A stretch of DNA of 19,953 nucleotides. Origin: Acanthaster planci (lineage: Eukaryota > Echinodermata > Asteroidea > Valvatida > Acanthasteridae). The notes beneath the pieces were generated by a model. It worked only from the letters and a program-made list of their open reading frames with translations. It did no database searches and was not told the origin of the DNA. Location of the stretch: positions 193,435 to 213,387 of the forward strand of contig NW_019091724.1 of assembly GCF_001949145.1 (NCBI RefSeq), written 5' to 3'. The number at the start of each line of letters is the position of its first letter. The stretch's first letter is position 1. This document shows positions 10,087-17,539 of the stretch, in pieces. The translations under genes and the position numbers were made by a program.

Positions 10087-10985
10087 ATGTGCTTTGACAA
10101 TCAAGCTTCAGCCCCAGCTAACACTCCCGTGAGGGCTATAACAGACTTCCTTATGTACTTCTTTCATTCGGAGCTACAAGTATCTACAACTCTTATCTAC
10201 AGGACAGCCCTAGCTGCTATACGTGTTGGTTTCAAAGTCAGTTCAATCACCTTTAACAGCATGACATTGCATCACCTTTTGCATGATATGTTCATGCAGT
10301 GTCCCCTTTTCGGGCAATTAGTCTGGTCATAAGACCTAGGCTCAGTTCTCTACATGCTCACTGGTCCTCCTTTTGAACCTAAATAATGCCTCCCTTACAC
10401 ACACCAGCATCAGGCTGGCCTTTCTCCTGACAATGGTTACGTCCTGAGGAGGCAGTGAACTACAGGCTCTCCCTGTTGCTGAAGGCTGTCTACGTTGGAA
10501 GCCGCATGGTGTTCACCTCATTCCTTTGATTGGCTTCCTGACAAAGGATCAGACTCCCTCACCTGATCCTTCAGATATCTTTGCACTCTCCGCCTCCTTA
10601 CTAACTGGAGACGATGCCGAAAAACTTTGGTGCCCTCTTCGTGTCCTGAAGTGTTACCTGACCTAAAAGGGACGATAAACCCATCGCTTATCACTATCAC
10701 AAGACCATACCGTCCAGCGGCGTCAGTCACTCTTACCTGCTGGACGGAATTTACCATTAGATTTGCTAATCCAGTCTGGCCGTCAAGCTCTGATGAACAT
10801 AGTCAACACTACATCAGGGTTCATGATGTAAGAGTAGTGTCTGCATCCTGGTCTCGCTCTCAAGATGTTTCCATTGCAGACATCTGCAAAGCTGTATGTT
10901 GGAAGTCTCTTACCTCCTGCAACTTTAGGGATGTCCTGCAGAGCGACATCGCAAATGGCAGGACAATGCCATTGTCCGCAACGTA
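10087..10985 (+). pseudogene. Inner DIRS tyrosine recombinase, broken
   Basis: This would be the integration enzyme of the inner element. An N-terminal helical domain is visible as ITDFLMYFFHSELQVSTTLI then YRTALAAI (about 10137-10230), typical of the SAM-like domain of DIRS/Ngaro recombinases. In other frames, LTHTSIRLAFLLTMVT (about 10395-10440) and CPLRVLKCYL (about 10632-10661) match the internal blocks. The C-terminal part reads HDVRVVSASWSRSQDVSIAD then ICKAVCWKS; HDVR (10822-10833) is the H-x-x-R box. The tyrosine position is Asn (10921-10923), and a nine-base in-frame deletion lies just upstream relative to the outer copy. Frameshifts and stops separate the blocks, so the gene is inactive. 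Confidence 0.8.
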
Positions 10986-11079
10986 GAGGTCAAAGGGACC
11001 TCCAGTAGAATGGACGACAAGACATCCTGGATTTCATTTACTATTTCTTAAATTTATTCACTCTTCGCTGTTTATATGT

Positions 11080-11231
11080 GAATGTGCATTCTTGGCATTA
11101 CATGTGTTGTTGCCAACCCCCCACTTAGATCGGTGCTACTCAGCGTATAGAGTGACTGCTTGGGTAGCTAGAGTGCCATAGACTCCTCCCCACATTAAGT
11201 GTGGGCCAGGTCTACTAGAGAATACCTACCC
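11080..11231 (+). repeat. Inner element internal complementary region
   Basis: It lies between the YR and the right terminal repeat. Its end, 11183-11231, is the inverted copy of 11420-11468 (about 49 bases, roughly 85 percent by eye), giving a fold-back with a 188-base spacer. Each arm contains a hairpin with stem CCCACA/TGTGGG: CCCACATTAAGTGTGGG at 11189-11205 and CCCACACTTAATGTGGG at 11446-11462. The part at 11080-11182 matches the outer element's 5235-5310 when that is read on the minus strand. Confidence 0.7.
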
Positions 11232-11289
11232 ACACGGTCCTCTCCCACCCATCCGCCCCACTCTGGCTCTGACCTTTTGAGTTGCTTTC

Positions 11290-11440
11290 GAAAAGAAGGA
11301 CCATCTCGGCGGTGAGGCTGCGTTGCATTGTGGGAGGTGAGGGTGCGCCACGGGTGATCAAATCTTTTCAGTGAATAAATAATAAGCACCTGGGAAATTT
11401 GCATATGTAGTGACCATTTGGGTAGGCATTCTCTGATAGA
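11290..11440 (+). repeat. Inner element right terminal repeat
   Basis: It is the inverted counterpart of 6381-6531. It is followed by a terminal extension ending in the CCCACACTTAATGTGGG hairpin and GGAGG at the element border (about 11466). Right terminal repeats longer than the left are usual for DIRS elements. Confidence 0.8.
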
Positions 11441-11463
11441 CCCGACCCACACTTAATGTGGGG

Positions 11464-11919
11464 GAGGAACTTGCTATCTTGATGATGTATCAGGATGTGA
11501 AGATATGCATCCTTCAGATTGATTGATGTTGCCCGGGCTGAGTTGAAAAGAGATTGTGTTACCGACCGTAGCCTCTCCATGCAGAATTTTGTTCTGGGGG
11601 GCGAATGAATTTGTTGAGTGCTTGAGGTTGATGATTGGCCACCACTTGCCTGGTTCCTTCTTTGGGGTTTACAAAGAAAGTTGACTGGAAGCCATTGGTC
11701 TTAGGCAGGGCAGGACATGTGTGATTGCTCATTTGCAGAGAAGAGCATCTATCTCAGACTCAGCTTGACGTCTGTATTTGTCGTGGGGATTGGAGTTGGG
11801 CGAAGAATTGATTTGGACGTAGATGTACTCGTGAACTCCAGAGGGCACCTGAGGGAAATGGCAACAAGTACCCATCTGTCCAATGTAATGTCCAGCCAGA
11901 ACCCTGCGAAAGACTGAAG
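11464..11919 (-). pseudogene. Outer DIRS reverse transcriptase, 5' fragment (motif A)
   Basis: On the minus strand from 11919, LQSFAGFWLDITLDRWVLVA matches the conserved lead-in of DIRS-type RTs (L..F...W...T.D.WVL). After frameshifts come WWPIINLKH (near 11640), the R-P-I-x-N-L-K-like fingers motif, then MERLRSVTQSLF and TSINLKDAYLHI (11580-11494). TSINLKDAY is palm motif A, but the catalytic Asp before LKDAY is Asn (11520-11518). The frame runs to the inner element's border, with its last codon at 11466-11464. The continuation is at 6377. At least two frameshifts or stops lie upstream. RT identity is strong and the gene is dead. Confidence 0.82.
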
Positions 11920-13465
11920 ACAGCTGCTGTTGGGTTTGGGATCGGAGGCCATGGATAAATCTGAGTAGTCACCGGCACTGTTTGCCGTAGGTACGGGTGC
12001 TGCACGAAGTGTTTTTTTTTTTGCCTTTGCATCCACAGTGTTGTGTAGTAGTCATGTAGTACATACATGTAATAGGCAGGCACACAAAAATAGAAAGAAT
12101 GAGAATGTCTCTCAGTCCAAACTGTCCAACAAAATTCTGTTTATCTTGGACACAAACAACTCTGTCATTTGCAAAGGATCCTTGACGAGTATAAACAACT
12201 CTCAAATGTCATTTTCCAATTATTCTTGAAGTCGCTAATTCTTTGTCAGCAGCCTCGCCATCCAGAAGTCCAATCCAAGGGTTGAAAATCTGAGTTCCTA
12301 CCTGGCTTGCTAACATCAACCAAGGATCACCATTCCATAATGTGCACCTGCTGTACCTCAAGTTCTGCAGGCGACGGCAGATTGCAATAACTCAGATAAA
12401 TCTGAGATGAATTTGAGAAAAATCTGAGATAAAAAAATATAGAAAATGGAACGGCAGGCACGTGCACCTGGTGAGCCTGCGCCGAAGCATTACCGTAAAC
12501 TGCGCAGGCGTATCGCTTGCTCAAATGGTGCCCATGGTAATTACACTTTTTGGGCAGAGTTATCCATCTTGCGCCTTGGGCGCTATACGATCTTTGCTCA
12601 TGAATAAGAATTGACCACAGAAATAGCCACTTCTAAATCATTATTTATTAATTGAGATCATAGTGGTGCTTTTCTTATCTTAAGTAACACTGAAATCCTT
12701 GTTAGAGCAATGTATCCTGGATATGCACCTCACGTTTCTGATTACTTTTAGGATTGTACTTTGCAGATACCCCATTACCTGTAATGTCTTACATGTGCTC
12801 TCATATTGCATGTGTACCATTAGAATTACATACCTGAGAGTCAGCAGTAACTTCGATATGTAGATTTGATATCTGGAAAACTTTTATTGGTTGCAAATGA
12901 AACAATTGATGAACTTCAACAGTGGATGACATTGGACTTGCGTGTTGCCTTTTTTTGTTTAAACAATCTGATTAAAGTCGTGTTCAAGTGGTGGATGGTT
13001 GAAACTTCATTCAGTCTCATGAGGGTGAAAAAAAATTGGGGTACAGTCGTAAGGGACGAGGCTTGTGATGGCTGGTTTGGGGTAGTGGAAGACGAAATGA
13101 CCTTGAGGGACTGGAGTTTGAAGGCCGCAAGGAAAGTTTTAACTGTTGGCCTCTGTGGCTCACGGGTTGTTGAGTGCCTGAAGGGACTCCTGGAAGCACA
13201 ACTTGTGGGCCATGTCAATCTATTTCACCTCCATTCCAAGTTATCCATGAAGTGGCCAGTGAAGAGGTCTTTACCATAGAGTAGGAGGTCTTGAAGTGTA
13301 GACTTGATGCCCTTATGCAGAATATTCATCACCTTCAGAGTGTTGGATCTTCAGGTGGTGGTTGCCAGGGAGAAGATTCATGAGAATTGTGTGAAGGTAG
13401 CGTGAACGGAAAACTAAAAATTCTGAAGATGCCAAAACTAACACATCTGTTAGGCAAGGTGTTAA
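11920..13465 (-). pseudogene. Outer element gag/leader region, mostly unreadable
   Basis: This lies between the outer left terminal repeat and RT, where gag belongs. On the minus strand a phrase ESLQALNNP followed by a stop and ATEA (about 13180-13135) and an S/T/P-rich tail in the frame 13218-12916 are reminiscent of a gag start, but no frame is continuous. About 12390-12433 holds an imperfect three-fold repeat of an AAATCTGAGAT-like unit. The part 12590-12860 is AT-rich and not recognisable, and may be further inserted sequence. The + strand frame at 12866-13279 has no family signature and is probably a shadow. Confidence 0.35.
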
Positions 13466-13600
13466 GAAAAAGGATGAACATGGCGGCAGTGCTGCAATGC
13501 ATTGTGGTACTGGAAGGTGCACTACACTTGATCATGTTTTTAGCAAATGGTAAAAGGCAGTAGGGGAAATTTGGATATATACTACTGTTTGGGTACTACT
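13466..13600 (-). repeat. Outer element terminal inverted repeat (5' side)
   Basis: It is inverted relative to about 5000-5121, and more distantly related to 11290-11440 (shared GGCGGCAGTG-like, GCATTGTGG, TGATCA and GAAATTTG then TTTGGGTA blocks). Similarity becomes weak past 13595, so the outer limit near 13600 is approximate. Confidence 0.7.
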
Positions 13601-14912
13601 ATTTGGTTAGTTGAACGCAGTGGTAGACTTCAGATTTTTTCATAGAATCTTGTTGAGGAAACGATGAGTGCTTATTACATTTATGGTCTATTAATGCAAC
13701 CACCACCACCACTTTCACAGCAAATCAATGCTACCAAAGTTGAATGTTCTGGCAGCAAGCTTTTGATTCACCTGAATGACTTCACAGCTGAATTCTCTGT
13801 GTGAATGAATTAATTCAAAATAAAAATTAAACATGAATTTTCTGAATTGGACTTGCTTGCTCGATTGTAAAGTACTCTAGGAGATGTATTAAATCGAAGT
13901 ATTTTCCTCAAGTTTCAGCATTAAGAGAGTTTAAGTGAGTGGTGGTGCAGAGTAAAGCATTAAAGTGGAAATGCACTATTCATTTGCTCAGACTTATATA
14001 TGTTTCCTATTGCATCACCATTTCCTATCATATTTGACACGCATCACTAAAAAGTTATTGAATTATGAATAATAATGCATAATTTTATTCATAAACCACT
14101 TATATTGTCTAAAATGTGCAAAGCATTTAATATTAACCAGAGTGCCTCAGTACATATAAGTTCTAATGTACACTGTCGTGTGCTTGTCACAAAAATAATG
14201 AAGTAAGCCTGCATTTGAATTACAAGTTCTGGGTGCAAGTTTAATCCTACCCATCAACAAATCTACAGGTACCGTATAAAAACCACAGCCTGCACATAAT
14301 GTATGCTATGTGTTTACTGTCACTCCATAACTGTAGACCCTTCTGTAATTGTGGGGTGGGTACTGCTTTGTGAAATTACGATATGCACAATGTTGAGGGC
14401 AATGTACATTTTTATTACCTGGTAACATGATAGTCCTGGGCCAATGAGAATACAGTACTTAAGCTAAAGGTATAACAATGACCTTTTTCTACAAATGATG
14501 CACAATTGGCAGTCAACCCTGATTTAACCGAACAACAATGGCCAAGTCATTTCACAGAATTCGGGAAATGACCAAATTTGATAAAACAAAGGAATATATC
14601 GCACAACTTTCAACATTATTGCACGTCAAAGGTAGCACCTGTGATAATGTGTCAATGAGGCATGGTACATGTACATGTACCTTTACTTCTTCTGATTTGA
14701 TAAAACATTCCCATTAAATCTTCCAATGATATGTGTCTCAGGACTACCATATTAAATGAAACATCGGGTTTTAGCTTTGGTTCTTTTGAGAATCACTGCC
14801 CTTTTATAAATTGGTTTTAGTACATAAAAGAAGGGTTTAAAGTGCATTAATGATGTGTGATAACTTAACTCAGTGTGTACTTTGGTCAGCCGGTTCTTTT
14901 GTATTTAAACAG
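13601..14912. other. Intron sequence right of the nest, no gene seen
   Basis: This is AT-rich with no convincing open frame. It contains GGTACATGTACATGTACC (14664-14681), a perfect 18-base palindrome. The sequence before exon B ends in TTTTGTATTTAAACAG, the acceptor. Confidence 0.6.
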
Positions 14913-14981
14913 GACCTAAATATGATTGACCCCTTCCCATTGCCATTGGTCATCGTGGGTACAAAGTATGATATTTTCCAG
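14913..14981 (+). CDS. DYNC2LI1: DYNC2LI1 exon B (G4-like motif)
   Basis: A 69-base exon of 23 whole codons, starting DLNMIDPFPLPLVIVGTKYD and ending IFQ. It corresponds to the family segment [21 protein letters not shown] as I recall the human protein. IDPFP.PL is a hallmark of dynein light intermediate chains. The hydrophobic strand plus GTKYD occupies the place of the N/TKxD base-recognition (G4) motif of the Ras-like fold. The acceptor AG is at 14911-14912 and the donor GTGAGT starts at 14982, both phase 0, so it joins exon A (ending phase 0) without a frameshift. The short exon between long introns fits a metazoan gene. Confidence 0.9.
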
Positions 14982-15689
14982 GTGAGTTTGTGTGTAATTT
15001 TGTCTTGTCAATTGTCATGTTATTTCAACTTTTGTGCAGGTTTCTTCTTTAACCCTAACAGTCCCAAATCCTCCAATTTCAATACGATTTTTACATACTC
15101 CTTAGGGGGTTAGGTTTAGCTGTTTCAGCACACCAAAGAGCTTTTGTTTTTGTTCTTTTGCGGGGGAGGCAGACAGGGGTTATACATTTGGAAGCGCCAG
15201 AAGACTCTGTGTCATAAACCTTTATGTCAGAATGACTGACATACATGTAGAGGCAATAATCCTCAATGTGACAAGGACTATGATCAGTAATAACAACTTA
15301 CGAAGGTGCACACACTGATCCAAAGTAATACCCTTATAAACCTTTTGCAAATACCCCAAAATAGATAAGCTGTAATAGACCGTATTCACAAGGAAGCCTT
15401 TTTCATCGTGTTCATTGAGTCTACCTTATTCAGTTTAATCTACCAAATGGTGTGGTGCCAGACTACTTGGAGTTCCGCGTTCATTTTCATTTGTGCTTAA
15501 TGTTGCTTAAGACACAAACAGTGGTATAATCATTCAAAACAATGATGGATTTGCTTGGCTGTTGGCAGCTAAAAAAATGTTGGCAATTCCCAGCAGCAAG
15601 GTCTTTGTTCCAAGGCTAGTCTTTTGTTACGAGGCCCAGCTCTTTTTTCCGATTTTGCCTCCCGAACTGTGCGTATGCAGAACACATAC

Positions 15690-15725
15690 CTGAAACCGGG
15701 CTCCCCAGCAGCATATGGTTAAAGA
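15690..15725 (-). repeat. Short stretch resembling the SINE tail
   Basis: On the minus strand, CCTCTTTAACCATATGCTGC then TGGGGAGCCC resembles the tail of the SINE copy at the window start (CCACCTTTAACCACTACCAG then CTGGGGACTCC). It may be a detached fragment of the same family, or share an ancestor with its 3' module. Confidence 0.3.
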
Positions 15726-16134
15726 GGGCCTCATCAGAGCAAGCCAGTTATTGCCCTTTACTTGCACTAATTACTCCATACATCCACAAGTAGGGGACAA
15801 CCAAGACTCTATAGTTTTAGGCAGACTAATGAATTCATTGAGGGAGGGAGGTTTTTTCAGGCATGTTCCGCGAGTTAGCAGGAGAAGGGTGTGAGCGCAC
15901 CAAGTTACCATGGCTTGCATAATTCCCGGGCAGGGATTGGTTGAAAGTGCTGGACTAACAAAAAAACCAACCAAAGAAAACAAAGGCCCTCGCCATGTGG
16001 GCTGTTGGAATGCCTGCTCTTACCACCCCCCACAGACGAGGGCCAGAAAACCATATTATTTATAATCATTTCTGGTAATGAAACCAAGGGTTCCTCAAAA
16101 ATGCCTTGGCACTGTAGCTCACAAGCCTGAAGAA

Positions 16135-16290
16135 ACCTTAGGTGGGATGAAAACCCCAGAGGACCATTCTGGGTAAAGCCCTCAGAATCAGGTAGGGGCT
16201 GGAAACCCAATCCACATGTGGACCGGGCTGGGATTCGAACCTTGACCACAGAGGTGGAAGGCGAAGAAAGAACCACTGTGCCAACCTGAC
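16135..16290 (-). mobile_element. tRNA-derived SINE with intact A and B boxes
   Basis: Read on the minus strand, TGGCACAGTGG (16283-16273) fits the RNA polymerase III A box and GGTTCGAATCC (16241-16231) fits the B box, with 31 bases between them as in a tRNA gene. A body follows with GTCCACATGTGGATTGGGTT and CCCCTACCTGATTCTG, ending in a TTTTCATCCCACC stretch. The tRNA acceptor stem and cloverleaf are not preserved, so this is a SINE, not a tRNA gene. A second copy of the same body is at 1-168, in the same orientation. The 3' limit is uncertain. Confidence 0.75.
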
Positions 16291-16423
16291 TCCCCTGACT
16301 CTTATTTGGTATTTGCCTACCCTCAAATTGGTGCGGACACAAGAGGATGCCAGTTAAGGCTAGATAATGATTGCTAAAGATACTTTGATTATGACAGCCT
16401 CACCCAAACCCTCCTCCAACAAC

Positions 16424-16745
16424 AAATGTAAGATTTAACAGGTAAGGGAGTCCCAGAAGTGGACTCCCCCAAGTTAAAGGTGATTTGGGAGTCCACCACC
16501 CTGCCCCCCTACATAGGGCTCACCTGGTAGCAGTTATAGAAGTGCTCGCAACTGAGGATTAAAGGATGAAGGTGGCAGAGTAATGCCAGTGCTAAGGACT
16601 TGGGCATTGAGGGCACCACTGACTGTGCTATAAAAAATCTAGCAGTTAGGAGCTTAGGCTAGAGTAAAATGCAAACGTAAGGTTTAACAGGTAAGTATCG
16701 ACCCTTTGTGGACTCCCAAATCTCCTTTGATTGGGGAGAATCTGT
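16424..16745. repeat. Direct and inverted repeat cluster (GTGGACTCCC)
   Basis: AAATGTAAGATTTAACAGGT (from 16424) recurs as AAACGTAAGGTTTAACAGGT (from 16673). GTGGACTCCC (16459-16468) has a perfect inverted partner GGGAGTCCAC (16487-16496), and the same GTGGACTCCC motif recurs near 16709. The segment looks like ends of a small non-autonomous element, perhaps two tandem termini. No coding content. Confidence 0.4.
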
Positions 16746-17301
16746 CAAAAAACTTGGAGAAAATATGCACAAAACATTAATGCAGAAGGTACATGGGCAA
16801 AAAGAAAAGATGCTTGGGATCAGAAAAGCACGTCAACATGAAGTATTGAGGTGAAGAGGGATACCAGACTTCCAGCAATTGCCTTTCCATAGAACACGAC
16901 AAGACAAAAAGACAGAACCATAAATGTATATTAGGTATGAACTGTAATTAATGTATTGAGGATGAAAATGTAGTCGCAAAAGTAAAGTTTCATTCTTTGC
17001 CAGTGGAAGCCCTAGCAATAGATTTTTTTATTCCAGTATATCATGCCACTTTGAGATGAACTGTTCCTGAAAAGAGAAAGTCTGTTATGTCTCAAAAGTG
17101 GACCAACCCTTGATGAATGACATGTTCTGCATGAATAAGAAATAAGAGGCAAGAAAGTAATTGGTATATTTATTTGTCAAATTATTGGCACCAAAACCCT
17201 CGGAAAAAAACACCAGCAAATAAAAGCAACAATGTCGGGACCCTGAATAAGGCTTTGAATTTTTTCTCCCTAACATCAAATGAACCCGGATCCACATTCG
17301 C

Positions 17302-17351
17302 TTTTAAATTTCCCCCCCCCCCCGACACCAAAAGCTGGATATGGCACTGAG
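17302..17351 (-). repeat. Repeat end upstream of exon C (poly-G on minus)
   Basis: On the minus strand this reads CATATCCAGCTTTTGGTGTC, then a G run, then AAATTT. It resembles 17606-17645 read on the + strand, so the two form a loose inverted pair around exon C. The similarity is short and partly low-complexity. Confidence 0.3.
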
Positions 17352-17461
17352 CTTCTTGTGATAGACCAGTTCCAGACATGCTGATACCTTACGACCAAGA
17401 CTAGGTTGACTTTTCACCACACCTTTTTAAAACCTGGCATCTTTTGACATCTGAATTGCAG

Positions 17462-17539
17462 GATTTTGATTCAGAGAAACGAAAGATAATTGGAAGGACA
17501 TTGAGATTTGTTGCACACCACTATGGAGCTACGTTACAG
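17462..17539 (+). CDS. DYNC2LI1: DYNC2LI1 exon C
   Basis: A 78-base exon of 26 codons, starting [20 protein letters not shown] and ending YGATLQ. It aligns with the family segment [25 protein letters not shown] as I recall the human protein, which directly follows the SKYDVFQ segment encoded by exon B. The acceptor AG is at 17460-17461 and the donor GTAAAA starts at 17540, phase 0 on both sides. In the family the next residues (F.SKSE..LLK.RG.I..LAFG) belong to the following exon, which I could not find in the remaining 2.4 kb. The protein therefore continues beyond the window. Confidence 0.92.

Larger units (their letters stand above)
6378..11466 (+). mobile_element. Inner DIRS-like YR retrotransposon inserted in the outer one
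   Basis: A 5.09 kb element in the sense direction of the host gene. In order it has a left terminal repeat (6381-6531), a gag-like region (about 6830-8770), a scrambled middle, an RNase H tail (9880-9921), a YR (10087-10985), an internal complementary region (11080-11231) and a right terminal repeat (11290-11440). Its borders are unusually clear because it splits the outer RT coding sequence, with a three-base GAG shared by both edges (6375-6377 and 11464-11466) and no longer target duplication. That fits strand exchange by a tyrosine recombinase. The RT core is not recognisable. It must be younger than the outer element, but is itself decayed. Confidence 0.82.
4990..13600 (-). mobile_element. 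Outer DIRS-like YR retrotransposon, interrupted
   Basis: DIRS elements are retrotransposons that integrate with a tyrosine recombinase instead of a DDE integrase and carry inverted terminal repeats. Here the minus strand shows, in order, a terminal repeat (13600-13466), a decayed gag leader, RT motif A (near 11520), RT motif C (6314-6300), a YR (6095-5429), an internal complementary region (5310-5166) and the opposite terminal repeat (about 5121-5000). A second element (6378-11466) interrupts it inside the RT. Without that insertion about 3.5 kb remains, well short of a full element. RNase H and part of RT are missing, and stops and frameshifts are common. It is antisense to DYNC2LI1. Exact outer ends are uncertain by tens of bases. 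Confidence 0.82.
1039..14912 (+). other. DYNC2LI1: 13.9 kb intron of DYNC2LI1
   Basis: The intron is bounded by donor GTAAGT (1039-1044) and acceptor tttaaacAG (ending 14912). About 8.6 kb of its length, near 4990-13600, is a pair of nested DIRS-like retrotransposons. The left part, 1039 to about 4990, is AT-rich and holds only small fold-back repeats. The right part, about 13600-14912, appears plain. I found no further exon of the host protein inside it: the peptides encoded on either side are adjacent in the family alignment. Confidence 0.82.
14982..17461 (+). other. DYNC2LI1: 2.5 kb intron of DYNC2LI1
   Basis: The donor is GTGAGT at 14982 and the acceptor is gaattgcAG ending at 17461. It holds a SINE (16135-16290), a SINE-tail-like stretch (15690-15725), a fold-back repeat region (16424-16745) and a run of 12 C (17312-17323). 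The long open frames across 15905-16342 on the minus strand are the SINE and its flank, not a gene. Confidence 0.8.

Noticed and set aside
9907-10104. 66-codon minus frame with many Lys, Ala and Ser
   Set aside because: It runs antisense to the inner YR start and matches nothing I recognise. Treated as chance.
12866-13279. 137-codon + strand open frame
   Set aside because: It overlaps the gag/leader position of the outer element on the opposite strand and shows no recognisable domain. Probably a shadow.
4990-13600. Single DIRS element with genes on both strands, or a LTR retrovirus-like element
   Set aside because: There are two YR remnants in opposite directions, each with its own terminal repeats, and an RT split at the inner borders. 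No LTR, DDE integrase or envelope-like sequence was seen.
5000-13600. CRISPR array or bacterial mobile element
   Set aside because: There are no regularly spaced short repeats, and the exon-intron structure with eukaryotic retrotransposons excludes a bacterial origin.
16231-16283. Functional tRNA gene
   Set aside because: A and B boxes are present, but no acceptor stem, anticodon arm or 3' pairing can be built. It is a SINE head.
15905-16342. 145-codon minus-strand open frame
   Set aside because: It is the SINE at 16135-16290 plus flanking sequence, and its peptide derives from the tRNA-like head and body.
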